Assembly: GCA_026398535.1 (NCBI GenBank)
Contig: JAPLSQ010000070.1
Location: forward strand, 1 to 34,620
Length of the DNA: 34,620 bases
Source: Candidatus Sumerlaeota bacterium
GTDB taxonomy: Bacteria > Sumerlaeota > Sumerlaeia > Sumerlaeales > Sumerlaeaceae
Reading direction: 5' to 3'
Shown here: in pieces, positions 17,901 through 25,911 of the stretch
Numbering within the stretch: position 1 is the stretch's first letter
Layout of the letters: each line of letters begins with the position of its first letter
Position numbers and translations under genes: made by a program
Notes under the pieces: model-generated
Told to the model about the DNA's origin: nothing
Seen by the model: only the letters and a program-made list of their open reading frames with translations
Databases searched by the model: none

Positions 17901-18489
17901 TCGTCGCGCCCGGCGCGTGGATCGCGTTCATGTGGTTGGTGTCGAATGCGCTGTCGCTCACATCGAGGTGGCCCATGGCGGAGAACCGGACGCCGTGCCC
18001 CTGCGCGTGTCCGGCGGGAAAGCTCTTGCCTGGCAGCGGGACCAGGCAACGCCGAACCGTGCAGCCGTTCAGGCGAAGGTTGCACGCGCCGTCCACATTG
18101 ATTCCGTTTGCGGGCGCGTTGGGGTCAACCACCAGACCGGGGATCGTCACCGATGTGGCGCCGGAAATTCCAAGGGTCCCCCTGATAGTCGCTCCGGCCG
18201 GAACACTGCTCAGTGTCATGTTTCGTCCGATCAAGGGCGATTCGGCGTAGGCCGCCGAGCCGGTAATGCGAACCTCGCCGCCGGCGGGACACGCGTCGAT
18301 TGCAGCCTGCAGTGAAGGGTACATGCCCGGATGCGTGATGAGCGCCGGGCAATTGAGCGGCAGTCCAAAGACCAACAACAGTCCGCAGGCGTGCAGCACG
18401 ACCTGGTGTAAATGGCTCGAAAGGTGTGAGTCGTGGCGCATGGTGTCCGGTTGTCTTTTCTTGTGGCCCCGAAAGGCATTGCTGATCAT
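14950..18489 (-). CDS. Fusion of parallel beta-helix and GxGYxYP domains (GxGYxYP 3)
   Basis: An 1179-residue protein. After an N-terminal hydrophobic export segment (HACGLLLVFGLPLNCPA) comes a right-handed beta-helix: ITHPGMYPSLQAAIDACPAG, then about 300 residues of short Asn/Thr/Ile rungs, closing with NRPRPMPAGDWPDRGCFEEQ. The GxGYxYP domain follows with GMINRAAPMLWYD, APVFNGVVLYEPSPSDN, NLSFHASVKP and INEGD. The signature is degenerate: GTGQNPD begins at residue 805 where copies 1 and 2 have GAGYxYP. After VDFDRVTSDIEN the frame runs on about 75 Arg/Ser/Thr-rich residues absent from the other copies, probably read-through of another gene's debris. ATG 18489 overlaps the stop of URO-D-like 2 (ATGA); ATG 18441 would give a more usual signal peptide. 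The beta-helix may bind or cleave polysaccharide. Confidence 0.85.
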   Translation of the reverse strand: MISNAFRGHKKRQPDTMRHDSHLSSHLHQVVLHACGLLLVFGLPLNCPALITHPGMYPSLQAAIDACPAGGEVRITGSAAYAESPLIGRNMTLSSVPAGATIRGTLGISGATSVTIPGLVVDPNAPANGINVDGACNLRLNGCTVRRCLVPLPGKSFPAGHAQGHGVRFSAMGHLDVSDSAFDTNHMNAIHAPGATTVTVTRCRFEGGVMGFDTTGWLKKDGWSDSWYEPSESIAYIVLGGHPNVQIANCLFVDGRTGIRLSGAPRALCTFNTFLHPTPTPLCAVYINNNGGDQQTTVTNNIVSGYSDMVYTTGASGSVWSDSNIVANTAWTYFHFIQKGPTDLTAVDPDFSNAAAGDCHLTTSSPAIGSAAATGACSSDLENRPRPMPAGDWPDRGCFEEQSTRWGQDFPSTLRADFGFGPFEPTSASLGLGADEALSFLFSGRSEYLESGHPYDEYALKLAAQGMINRAAPMLWYDFSAYMGPGFPACSFWPAYYGTSKPVGQGIRFSAQGGDLGDFIQRIAPVFNGVVLYEPSPSDNIFLALNLASLNGCLPVSRRIYQAHMERFDNLPVVYHARANAMTRAQIYDWMLAEMFPRTDKSMVHSAAASFDDISMGPWTHYVHGLDYAFRQRGFIFNLSCSAVPTRSYNFTVSGDTAQAALFDRIMAGLAPGTPIFGWLEPEGMFVERVSEFGHYVNCSAAAPNLSFHASVKPLYPPPYIQGRPRSVSTPRNKCYVSVTINEGDAVKTQDLLYGLAWLDPARGQAPVNWPLNPRNVVLFPAMYEYLSRTRTEKDCLVAFPGYHGTGQNPDFPALMSGFVTLMPMMSLREVEYWNADQPAVETFGNVLNPSGMTVPPHAARPNGEFFKTHANSMPVLRYADGLHYVDFSNPGAVKARLEQIEAASPKPCFIPVYGVSTIGAVAALKNSLDPSRFEFVDYNTLFHLARQVSAPVVAPAPPHTVKSEWSPAMVTNQSAWTRMNEAVVSASGDGLRVEVAPGKNWAITCMTDVRLPAGVNNLRIVVTRCEGGGALWIAKLSGDLDGFGFSDTWLPFGNGSNFVGEARRRLDRRVVRRNDQRQPLYDLQIGLMGKPGDFVQFRSVDFDRVTSDIENGSKNHGGNSDGDDRPLRRGDAAPVSSRPCSSTTASPTRTTSKQPLTGGELQIVQRVSTQGRLLRRLT
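15008..15140 (-). pseudogene. Frameshifted small-gene remnant inside the GxGYxYP 3 tail
   Basis: On the minus strand GGGAG is followed after eight bases by an ATG at 15140 that opens MEAILMEMTALSAAAM. A neighbouring frame then gives a natural-looking GILAPVLEHYGITDKNDLEA and ends VDGR-stop at 15010-15008. Joining the two needs one frame change near 15090. It looks like the start of a gene that was cut short and frameshifted. The LEHYGITDKNDLEAA part is loosely reminiscent of the N-terminal region of some URO-D-like proteins. That would fit the alternation of URO-D-like and GxGYxYP genes here, but the resemblance is weak. Confidence 0.3.
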
Positions 18490-19643
18490 TCGCCCATCTC
18501 GTGAGAGCGCCGGCGGTAATGTTGGTAGTTTGAGTAGCTCACCTCGGCTGGGACGCCGTGGTCGCAAGTGGGGATATAGCCGCCGCGCTTGCGCATGGCT
18601 GGAAGGATGGCCTCGAGGTGACGGTCAATCTGGTCGGGCGTCGTGGCCAGCACGCGCTTGTCGATCCCTCCGCTCATGGCCAACCAAGGGAACTCCTTCC
18701 CCATCTCCACGACATTACATCCCGCAGCCACCTCGAACGGGCTCATGAGTGTCATCCCGATCTCCCGGTAGAGCGGAATGACCGGCGCGCATCGCCCGTC
18801 GGTGTCCACATGGAGGTAGAGTTTGCGCCCGGGATCCGGTTGGCGGCGGCGCACATTGGCCACCAGTTGCTGATAGCAGGGCATCAGGAACTGTCGGATC
18901 ATTTTCGGCGCAATGAGTGGACCTGTCTTATAGCAGATGTCCTCGCTGATCTGGATTTGGTCGATCGTCACATGGCGCTGGTGCCGCCCGATGGTCGCGT
19001 CGATCACGGCGAACCACGCCGCCATGCAATCCTCGATGACATCGGGCATGTCGTAGAACGCGTAGAGCAGTTCGACCGAGCCGAAAAGGCCGCGCAGGAA
19101 CATGAACGCGCCGTCGAACGACTCGGTGACGATCATCCCGCACGCCGCCGCCTTGCGGGCCTCGTCCATGTGCAAATCAAGTCCCTCCGCGCGCCCGGCC
19201 GAACCGGGATCGAGCCGCCACTTCACATTCTCCTCCCAGGTGGTCCGGTCCTTCACCTGGTGGCCGATGTACTTGGGCATAAAGCCTTCCCGCCGCCCCT
19301 TGAAGCACAGCAGCTTGCGCCCGAGTTTGTCGCCCACGACCTCGTGCTCCCCCCGCTCCTCGAGCACGCATTCCCTGAAGTGAGGAAACAGGATATTGTC
19401 CCCGAGGGCCGCCGGGATCACATGCTCGCCCGGGGGATCGTAGCGGAACAGCTCCGCGAGGTCGGCATCGGGGGGCATTCCCTCGTCCCTCCACCGGTCG
19501 CGGGTGAAGAAGTACCCCCCGCCGAACTCTGTCTGATAGAGCGGAGACCCGGGCACGCTGTCGTACGCATCTCGCAGTTTGCGAGCGCCCTCGCACATTT
19601 CTTTGCGCGGGGTCAGCGAGTGTACTCTGTCACCAACCGGCAT
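18486..19643 (-). CDS. URO-D-like protein 2
   Basis: A 385-residue member of the URO-D superfamily, distant from proteins 1 and 3. It keeps the two metal-site regions: YLHVDTDGRCAP (His278, Asp280, Asp282) and IPTCDHGVP (Cys360), which correspond to the His-x-Cys and later Cys zinc ligands of cobamide methyltransferases. DICYKTGPLIAPKMIRQF matches the family helix before the His strand. ATG 19643 begins one base after the stop of GxGYxYP 4. Its own TGA overlaps the ATG of GxGYxYP 3 (ATGA), so it is translationally sandwiched between two exported GxGYxYP proteins. No signal peptide, so probably cytoplasmic. HemE function is unlikely given the context and divergence. A demethylation or similar reaction on a sugar-derived metabolite is speculation. 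Confidence 0.85.
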   Translation of the reverse strand: MPVGDRVHSLTPRKEMCEGARKLRDAYDSVPGSPLYQTEFGGGYFFTRDRWRDEGMPPDADLAELFRYDPPGEHVIPAALGDNILFPHFRECVLEERGEHEVVGDKLGRKLLCFKGRREGFMPKYIGHQVKDRTTWEENVKWRLDPGSAGRAEGLDLHMDEARKAAACGMIVTESFDGAFMFLRGLFGSVELLYAFYDMPDVIEDCMAAWFAVIDATIGRHQRHVTIDQIQISEDICYKTGPLIAPKMIRQFLMPCYQQLVANVRRRQPDPGRKLYLHVDTDGRCAPVIPLYREIGMTLMSPFEVAAGCNVVEMGKEFPWLAMSGGIDKRVLATTPDQIDRHLEAILPAMRKRGGYIPTCDHGVPAEVSYSNYQHYRRRSHEMGE

Positions 19644-19644
19644 C

Positions 19645-21918
19645 TCACTCGCCCTTCGTTGCAGGGAAACCGAGGTTACGGAAAACGACATGCCCCCCCT
19701 CGGGGCCGATGGCGCCCAGTTCGAGCCGCAGCGGTGCGTCCGGGCGGTTGTGAATGCGAATGTCGAGTGGTTGGACCACCTCGCCGGGCTTGGCCGAATC
19801 GCCGAAGAACCAACTTTCGACCGCACCGTAACCGTCAAGGTCGCCCGTCAGCTTGAATATCCACTTCGTCCCCGGGCTGACCTCCCCGACATCGAGGCGG
19901 ACAAACTTCGCTCCGGCGGGCACCAGGAAATCATCGATGGCGGCGACGGCCCATGTTTTGCCCTTTGCCACGGCCACGCGCAGGCCGTCCGCCGAGGCTG
20001 ATGTTTCGGCGTCGTTCATGCCCAGCGTCCACATCCTCTGTGTCGTCAGCATGTCCGGCGCCCACCGTGCTTTTGCGGGGCGTGTCTGCATCTTCGGGAA
20101 TGCCTGCCTGGGCGCCTGCTTCGCCAGGTGGGCCATCGTCGCGTAGTCAACTATTTCGAATTTCGTCGGGTCGAGTTTCGCCTGGATCTTCACGATGATC
20201 TCGGGGACATTTGTCTCCAGCCCATAGAATGGCGCGAAGCACGGTTTCGGCGTGCGATCGTGGTAGTCGTTCAGCGCCTTGACCACGGCGTTGACATCGA
20301 CGGTGTGCGTGTCGCGGGAGGCCCATACCGGCTCGGCCGTTTTGAAGGGCGCCTGGATGAACCAGTAGAAACTCGGCGGGTTCCTGGCGTAGCGGAACAC
20401 GGGAACCCTGTTCGTCTCCGTCTCGTAGAGGCCCCAGTCGGGCTTGGCGTCCATTGGCGTGATCGTGAACGCGCGCATCATGGGCAGGGCGGCCGCGTAC
20501 TTTTCGAGCGTCGGGCGGTCGGCATACCAGAACTCGAGTTCGCGGAGGTTGATGAATGTAAGGGCTGCCGCCGTCCGCTTGAGGTATTCATCGAGGTTTT
20601 TCATGCAGGCCGGGCTTGTGTAACCTGTGCCGTTCGGCGCGCAGATGAAGTAGTCATTCGGCGTCCTGGTCAGGAAGAAATACTCGACCATCGACGGAAA
20701 CCGCATCGCCTGCTCGGGATTGATGTCCCAGTTCATGGGCGCCTTGCCGCGCTGGGGCGACAGCCACGCGTTGTGGTACATGCGCACGCGGGTTTTGGCG
20801 GCATCACCCTCGTTGGCCGAGAAGGCGATGTAACACTTGCTGGCGGGTTTATCGATCCTGGGCCGGTCGTCCTGGATGAACGGCGGCGGGTTCATCGGGG
20901 GTATGCGCGCGTGGAACGAGAGGTTCGCCGAGGCGCCCGAGCAGTCGATATAGTTGCCGAAATCGGAGAGGCGGTGGACATAGACGACCTCGTCGTCGAG
21001 CGTCCAGCCGAATATGGGCGCTGGCGTCACGAGCGCCTCCTGGATGCGGGCGAAGGCGGTGGCCTGGTCCTCGGCGCCCGCCCGGTATCGCCCGTAGCAA
21101 TCGCGCGGGTAGGACGACGCCGACACATTGAAGATGAAGCACTTTTTGTAGAACGCATAGTCGATGCCCACCCCGTTGCCCGCGCGGTACTCGTCGATCA
21201 CGCGAATCCCCTCGGCGCTTGAGGTCGTGTACTCGCAGAGGTCGGGGAAGGGCGCCCCCGCGCTGAACCCGAGGGTCCGGTCGCAGCGGGGCAGGACATT
21301 GTCGATCATCCAGTCGTAGGCTTCCTTGCGGGTGCGCTCGCCCTTTTTCAGGTGCGCCACGACCTTAATCCCCGTGAACGAAGCCGCGTGCTCCCGGAAT
21401 ATCCGTTCGCTCACCGGGAGGCAGAAGTTCAGGTTGGCGAGGTTCAGCGCGAGGATGATGTTGTCGGATTGGTCGGGGTCGTAGACGATCAGGCCATTGA
21501 ACACAGGCGCGACGCGCGTCAGCGCCTTTCCCAAGTCCTCCTCTTTCGGGAGGAACTTCAATTTGCGGGATTCGCCGTAGAACCGCATCCACTCTTTTGG
21601 GAAATCCTGGGCCTGGGCAAGAAACTCGTCATCGTCGAGCCACACCATTGGCTCCGACCGGTTGATCATCCCCTCGAGTGCTTGCTTGAGCAGCATTTCG
21701 TCGTACTTCCATCCGCTGCCCACCCAGTAGCGTTCCTTGGAAAGCTCGATGACATAGACCTCGCCGGGGCCGAGGCGCAGGTCCTTGCGCGTGACGACCT
21801 TCGGGGCGAAACCATAATCGGCTTTGAGGTCGGCGGCGACCAACGGGGCGACGGCGGCGGGCGCCAAGAGAAACAAAGCAAGAAGGCCGGTCAGAGACGG
21901 TGCGAGATGGGTGCGCAT
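19645..21918 (-). CDS. GxGYxYP-family exported protein 4, degenerate signature
   Basis: A 757-residue protein with a clear signal peptide (MRTHLAPSLTGLLALFLLAPAAVAPLVAA) running into DLKADYGFAPKVV, the standard start of the GxGYxYP N-terminal domain. Shared segments are GMINRSEPMVWLDDDE, APVFNGLIVYDPDQSDNI, NLSFHARIPPMNPPPF, ANEGD, and RGKAPMNWDINPEQ. At residues 430-436 the signature reads GTGYTSP, so the second Tyr is replaced by Ser. ATG 21918 has AAGGGA seven to eight bases upstream; the frame extends to 22161 but that part overlaps pseudopilin 2. It is separated from URO-D-like 2 by one base. It is probably secreted. Whether the altered signature abolishes or changes activity cannot be told from sequence. 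Confidence 0.87.
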   Translation of the reverse strand: MRTHLAPSLTGLLALFLLAPAAVAPLVAADLKADYGFAPKVVTRKDLRLGPGEVYVIELSKERYWVGSGWKYDEMLLKQALEGMINRSEPMVWLDDDEFLAQAQDFPKEWMRFYGESRKLKFLPKEEDLGKALTRVAPVFNGLIVYDPDQSDNIILALNLANLNFCLPVSERIFREHAASFTGIKVVAHLKKGERTRKEAYDWMIDNVLPRCDRTLGFSAGAPFPDLCEYTTSSAEGIRVIDEYRAGNGVGIDYAFYKKCFIFNVSASSYPRDCYGRYRAGAEDQATAFARIQEALVTPAPIFGWTLDDEVVYVHRLSDFGNYIDCSGASANLSFHARIPPMNPPPFIQDDRPRIDKPASKCYIAFSANEGDAAKTRVRMYHNAWLSPQRGKAPMNWDINPEQAMRFPSMVEYFFLTRTPNDYFICAPNGTGYTSPACMKNLDEYLKRTAAALTFINLRELEFWYADRPTLEKYAAALPMMRAFTITPMDAKPDWGLYETETNRVPVFRYARNPPSFYWFIQAPFKTAEPVWASRDTHTVDVNAVVKALNDYHDRTPKPCFAPFYGLETNVPEIIVKIQAKLDPTKFEIVDYATMAHLAKQAPRQAFPKMQTRPAKARWAPDMLTTQRMWTLGMNDAETSASADGLRVAVAKGKTWAVAAIDDFLVPAGAKFVRLDVGEVSPGTKWIFKLTGDLDGYGAVESWFFGDSAKPGEVVQPLDIRIHNRPDAPLRLELGAIGPEGGHVVFRNLGFPATKGE

Positions 21919-22022
21919 TTGAAGTTCCCTTCTTTGAAGCGGATGGTTCCGGCGGATGCGGCCCTTCGGAGCCGGATTGTTATTATTTTCAGAAAATGCG
22001 GGAGGCCCCGACTGCTGTCCAA

Positions 22023-22039
22023 TGGGCAAGCATTGCCCA
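22023..22039 (-). other. Perfect 7-bp hairpin between pseudopilin 2 and GxGYxYP 4
   Basis: TGGGCAA and TTGCCCA flank a three-base loop in the 143-base gap. There is no T tract on the minus strand after it, so it is not a standard terminator. It could pause polymerase or stabilise the upstream messenger. The rest of the gap shows only the ribosome binding site of GxGYxYP 4. Confidence 0.4.
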
Positions 22040-22061
22040 CGGATGGCGTACGCGTTCGCAG

Positions 22062-22682
22062 TTAGTTGACGATTCCCTGGTGTTCCAAGATGGCCGGAAA
22101 ATACCGGACGATTTGTCCCCGGCTGTTGGTTCCGTTTGTCGGATCGTAGTCGATGAACCATGAGTTGATGATGCCGTTTGACGATGCATGGGCGGGCCCC
22201 TGGCTAAGCAGGATCGCGATGATTTGCTTGGGGGCGTAGAAACCGGCGCCGTTGTCACCCCAGTTGCGCCAGTGGTAGTAGCTCGGGTTTTTCGGGTTGT
22301 ACTTGAACGAGTATCCCATGCCCGTGCTGGTGTTCCACGGTGAGCCAAAGATATCGGCCGGCAGCGATGTCAGATAGGCCACCGGGGTCGTTATTCCCGT
22401 CAGTCCGGGAAGCGTATTGTTGTTATTGTTAGCGTTGTCCGCCGGCGGGGTCCAGTTCCATTCGTTCAGCGGGTACTTGTTGTTGTCGACGCGGTAGGTT
22501 TCGATGCCGGTTGCCTGTGATCGGAGCTCTGCCTTTGCCTTCGACACCTTGGATCTGGTCTGCGCCTCGAGGAAATTGGGAACCGCGATTGCCGCAAGGA
22601 TTGCGATGATTGCGACAACAATAAGTAGTTCGATGAGTGTAAATCCGCCGCGTTTCGTGGGCTCATGGCTTGTGCAATGCAT
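22062..22682 (-). CDS. Type II secretion/type IV pilin-like pseudopilin 2
   Basis: A 206-residue prepilin-like protein with leader MHCTSHEPTKRGG, cleavage after Gly, and helix FTLIELLIVVAIIAILAAIA. AQTRSKVSKAKAELRSQATG and a C-terminal domain ending in YDPTNGTNSRGQIVRYFPA follow. The DPTNGTNSxG-x-I motif is shared with pseudopilin 1, so the two are paralogues, but this one has the normal Gly at -1. ATG 22682 has CCGGAG eight bases upstream; the frame runs upstream to 22892 only by overlap with the beta-helix gene. It is second in the minus-strand block. The protein is probably processed by a prepilin peptidase and inserted in or exported across the inner membrane; the partner machinery is not in this window. 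Confidence 0.92.
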   Translation of the reverse strand: MHCTSHEPTKRGGFTLIELLIVVAIIAILAAIAVPNFLEAQTRSKVSKAKAELRSQATGIETYRVDNNKYPLNEWNWTPPADNANNNNNTLPGLTGITTPVAYLTSLPADIFGSPWNTSTGMGYSFKYNPKNPSYYHWRNWGDNGAGFYAPKQIIAILLSQGPAHASSNGIINSWFIDYDPTNGTNSRGQIVRYFPAILEHQGIVN

Positions 22683-22722
22683 TTCAGTTACTCCGGTAAG
22701 TTGCTTTTGTGCCGGGTGTGCC

Positions 22723-22755
22723 CCGGCGCGGGGCAGTCGCTCCACCCCGCGCCGG
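22723..22755 (-). terminator. Strong 11-bp GC hairpin after the beta-helix gene
   Basis: CCGGCGCGGGG (22723-22733) and CCCCGCGCCGG (22745-22755) pair perfectly around an 11-base loop in the 94-base gap before pseudopilin 2. The minus strand has no T run after it, so it may be a partial terminator or an mRNA-stabilising hairpin that sets the level of the beta-helix protein relative to the genes behind it. Confidence 0.5.
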
Positions 22756-22776
22756 AGGTCACCCGTTGCATTTGTG

Positions 22777-24906
22777 TCAGTACATCTGCCAGTCGTCAAC
22801 GGTGGTCGATGGGGACCACTCGTAGGCGCCGAAATCCGGGTGGGCGCCGTACGGGCGGGGATTCCCATCCAGGTCAACATTGGTAAGCCCATCCACTCCT
22901 TGGTTGATCACGGGCGAAGTGGCTTTCAGGTGGAAGTTGCCCGTTCCTACCCCGGAGGAAGCGGTCACGAATTGCGGATCAACATCGACAAGCGAGTTTG
23001 GGCCGGGTATTGTTACCGCGCCCGCGAGTGGGGTCATCCCGACGCCGAACAGGTTGTTGGTTTGCGTCAGCGAGGATGTGAGCGTCCATATTCCCGTGCC
23101 GAAGCCGTCGAAGATGTTGTTGCGCACATCGTAGGAGCCAGTGTCGCCGAGTTTCACGGCCTTGGCCGCCATTGATGTGTTGGAGAATGTGCAATTATAG
23201 ACATTGACCGTCTTGCCCGCCGTGGCGGTCAGCGAGGTCACGTCGTCGCCTTGGTCGAACAGACAGTTGACGATCGTGCTGTCGCCCAGGCCCGCGTGCG
23301 CCTTGACCGCCGGGGTTGTGTTGCCCGACCCGTCGCGGAAAATGCAACGGCTGATGTTGAGCGCGTTCGCCGTCAGGGCGCTCGAAATGGGCGTTCGGCC
23401 CGGATCGACGGTCGTGAAGTCGCGGCTGAATGTGCATTGCGACACATTGACCGTCTGCGCGAAGCTGTTGTCACCGCTGACGAACAGGTCGTAGTCGAGC
23501 ATGTCGAAGGTGCATCCGGTGAAGCTCGTGTCAAACGACGCCGTGTTCCACGCCAGTGCGAAGCCGACGTACTCGTTGGCAAACGAACAATTGGTGAAGG
23601 TGGCGTTGGGAGCGACTCCGGCCAGAAAGATTCCGTGCTCGGTGTTGCCGGAGAACGAGGTTCCCGACACGGCCATCCCGTTCAGATTGCCTCCGTTGTG
23701 GATGCCGCGCTGGTTGCCGGTGAATGTCGAGTTCGTGATGATCGTGGGATCGACAACGCAGTTGTAGTTGAACACGCCGAATCGGGGGTTGCCCGAGATC
23801 GACGAGTTGGTCACGGAGAGCGACACATTCTTGCCGGCCGTCAGCACAATCCCGTCGCCGGTTCCTGTGGCGCTGGTGACCGACGAGTTGGCGACAGTGA
23901 CCGCCCCGTCTTCGTCCGTCTCGATGTTGGCGGGGCCGTTTTCCGCCACGACGCTTCCGTTGGTCAGGGTGATGTTTACGGGGCCGGATGAGTTGTTGGT
24001 GATGATTCCCGGCGAGTTCGTATTTCCCTGGATCGTGCTCGCGTCAACGGTGATGGTGGAAAGCGCACCGCCGTTGTATGCCCGGTTGATGCCGGGCCAT
24101 GCATTGTTGCTGACGGTGGAGCCGTTAAGGACATTGATTGCGCACTGGAAGTTGGCTTGGATGCCGACATTGTTGCCGTTGGCATGCCCGCCGTAGAGGG
24201 TGACGGTCGTGTCCGCCGATCCCACCAAAACGCCGCATCCGACCGTGTTGTTGACCTCGGAGTTGTCGATGGTCAGGCTTGTCGGCGCGTTGAGTTCGAT
24301 CGACGGGGCGTTTCCGCCGCCCGCGGTGAAATTGTGGTTCACGGTCGAGCTATTGGTCACATTGATCACCTTGGGATTCGGGAAGCCGTATTGCGTTAGG
24401 ATCCCTCCGTGCTGGTTGTCGTTCACGGTTGTGCTGTCGAGGTTGACGGTTGTCCCGTTTCCCTCGGCAATGATCGCGCCCCAGATGTTGGAGTTGAGCG
24501 AGCAGTTGGTGAAGGTTATGGTCCCGTTGCCCCCGATCGTCACCCCGGCGCCTCCCGTGTTGGAAATCGAGAAGCCCCAGAAGCTCACATTGCTGTTGTA
24601 TGTTCCGACCCCACCCGTGTCGATATTGACGGCTTGGTCGATTTTTGCGCCGGCAAACGGGGTGGCGTAGTCCGTGTCGACCGAGACAAATGTGAGGTTT
24701 TTCAGGTCGAACGTAAAAGCGCCGGCCTCGCCCGCATAGTTTGAGCGCACGACGATCGTGTCGTTTGAGGAGGCTGCCGCCACGGCGGCCGCGATGCTGG
24801 CGTAGTCCGCCGGCACCCGCAGGGTGGCGCCGAAACCGGCGGGTGCAATTGAGAGAGCAAAAAAGGCCATGGAGGACATGGCAACTACTCTTGTCGTTGA
24901 AAACAT
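22777..24906 (-). CDS. Secreted right-handed parallel beta-helix protein
   Basis: A 709-residue protein with a signal peptide (MFSTTRVVAMSSMAFFALSIAPAGFGA), then LRVPADYASIAAAVAAASSNDTIVV, the usual entry to a pectate-lyase-like beta-helix. The body is rungs rich in Asn, Thr, Ser and Gly (INVTNSS, FTNCSFA, VSQCTF and similar). It ends with the cap NPRPYGAHPDFGAYEW, typical of proteins with parallel beta-helix repeats. No catalytic residues can be assigned. It may be a polysaccharide lyase or hydrolase, or an adhesin-like surface protein. ATG 24906 has an AGGAGAAAGGAAG purine run just upstream. First gene of the minus-strand block. The rungs lack Cys bonding patterns and transmembrane anchors, so it is probably released or held at the outer surface. 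Confidence 0.9.
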   Translation of the reverse strand: MFSTTRVVAMSSMAFFALSIAPAGFGATLRVPADYASIAAAVAAASSNDTIVVRSNYAGEAGAFTFDLKNLTFVSVDTDYATPFAGAKIDQAVNIDTGGVGTYNSNVSFWGFSISNTGGAGVTIGGNGTITFTNCSLNSNIWGAIIAEGNGTTVNLDSTTVNDNQHGGILTQYGFPNPKVINVTNSSTVNHNFTAGGGNAPSIELNAPTSLTIDNSEVNNTVGCGVLVGSADTTVTLYGGHANGNNVGIQANFQCAINVLNGSTVSNNAWPGINRAYNGGALSTITVDASTIQGNTNSPGIITNNSSGPVNITLTNGSVVAENGPANIETDEDGAVTVANSSVTSATGTGDGIVLTAGKNVSLSVTNSSISGNPRFGVFNYNCVVDPTIITNSTFTGNQRGIHNGGNLNGMAVSGTSFSGNTEHGIFLAGVAPNATFTNCSFANEYVGFALAWNTASFDTSFTGCTFDMLDYDLFVSGDNSFAQTVNVSQCTFSRDFTTVDPGRTPISSALTANALNISRCIFRDGSGNTTPAVKAHAGLGDSTIVNCLFDQGDDVTSLTATAGKTVNVYNCTFSNTSMAAKAVKLGDTGSYDVRNNIFDGFGTGIWTLTSSLTQTNNLFGVGMTPLAGAVTIPGPNSLVDVDPQFVTASSGVGTGNFHLKATSPVINQGVDGLTNVDLDGNPRPYGAHPDFGAYEWSPSTTVDDWQMY

Positions 24907-25021
24907 TGTATTCTTCCTTTCTCCTGGTTGTAGCCGGAAACCCGGCCAATATGGTCCTGCCTGTTGTTTCTGCTTGCGAATCTGACGCCGACCCGTTGCG
25001 GGGTGGCGCCGGAAATGGTGG

Positions 25022-25038
25022 ATTCACGGCCCGTGAAT
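25022..25038. promoter_or_regulatory. 17-bp perfect palindrome, candidate operator
   Basis: ATTCACGG and CCGTGAAT are exact inverted repeats around one central C, 116 bases before the beta-helix start codon. The size and symmetry suit a dimeric regulator. It does not resemble the AT-rich composite motif, so a second regulator would be needed, or the RNA hairpin itself acts in the leader. Confidence 0.4.
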
Positions 25039-25299
25039 GGTGTTCGCCCTCTGAGCCCGCACGGCGATGACAAGTCTTGCCCGACCGGGAGTCGCCCGTC
25101 CCGGGCGCCGCCAACCATTTATCCGAATCCCATTTCCCGCCCGTTCGTCCGTCGAGCAGTCAAATGCCTTTCGCGCGCCCGGCACACTTTGGAGTTGGGG
25201 CGTCATGCCGCGCGATTTACCTTGTTCGGCAGAAGTGGTTGGTGCAGACAACTGTTTTTCAGCCTTGGCCCTTTCCGGCTCAAACCGCATCGAATGGAA

Positions 25300-25354
25300 C
25301 CAAATTTTTTCGCTCATTTCGTGCTAAAAAACGCGAATGCCTGGGCCTTGTCAA
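25300..25354 (-). promoter_or_regulatory. Candidate promoter and operator of the beta-helix operon
   Basis: On the minus strand a perfect TTGACA (25354-25349) is followed after 18 bases by a weak -10, TTTTTA (25330-25325). The composite motif (AGCAC, GAAATGAGCGAA, A tract) lies just downstream. This places a possible repressor site over the transcription start and predicts a leader of about 400 bases. The -10 match is poor. Confidence 0.3.
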
Positions 25355-25850
25355 GGTAAATCTTCATAGAATCGTACTTGACATATTTCTGGAATTGAGG
25401 TTGTTGTTTCCGATTTCGGGACAATTCACACGCCCCGGATCCGGTTGCACGCCAAGTCCTGCGGTGATTGATGCGGTCTGCGGCCGGCGCCCCCTGATTT
25501 GCAGGTTCCGTCACCGGGACAAGTTCCTGACATCGCGCGGGTCGCGGCCGGGCGGCATGAAGCTGTGACAACGGCGATGAAACCCGCCAATCGAGGGGCA
25601 CGGTCGCTTTTCCAAACATCGTGACCGGCAGCGAGGAGCCGGCACAAGAGGGGGGCTCAACGGGGAAAGTCCCCACCAACCGCGGACTTGCCACCCTCAG
25701 TTTCCGCCCCCCCTCAGAACAGGTCTTTTCTTCGTCAGCGGTGCGCCCCGACCCGGCCAGATGTACCGAAAGACGAGTCGCTTAACATTCTTGATGACAC
25801 GCACCGAAATTTTGGCATATTTTTGCATCTGTTATAGATATTATTTGAGA

Positions 25851-25878
25851 TTCGATTGGTTTTTTGGAGACTTATAAT
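25851..25878 (+). promoter_or_regulatory. Candidate promoter for the NPCBM operon
   Basis: A perfect TATAAT (25873-25878) is preceded at 16 bases by TTCGAT (25851-25856), within an AT-rich stretch about 150 bases before the NPCBM start. It would give a leader containing the hairpin at 25912-25936 and the permease remnant. Confidence 0.45.
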
Positions 25879-25911
25879 GCGGTTATCGCGAGAGTTTTCC
25901 AGACCCATACT

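Noticed and set aside
18558..19856. 432-codon open frame on the plus strand
   Set aside because: Antisense to URO-D-like 2, which has clear family motifs; the plus frame has none.
24907..25300. c-di-GMP or other riboswitch in the beta-helix leader
   Set aside because: No matching conserved core was seen; only simple hairpins.
25378..25406. TTGACA as a plus-strand -35
   Set aside because: The hexamer 17 bases downstream (TTGTTG) is not a -10.
25360..25780. Hidden genes in the intergenic stretch
   Set aside because: Open frames are short, unbiased in codon use and without recognisable motifs.
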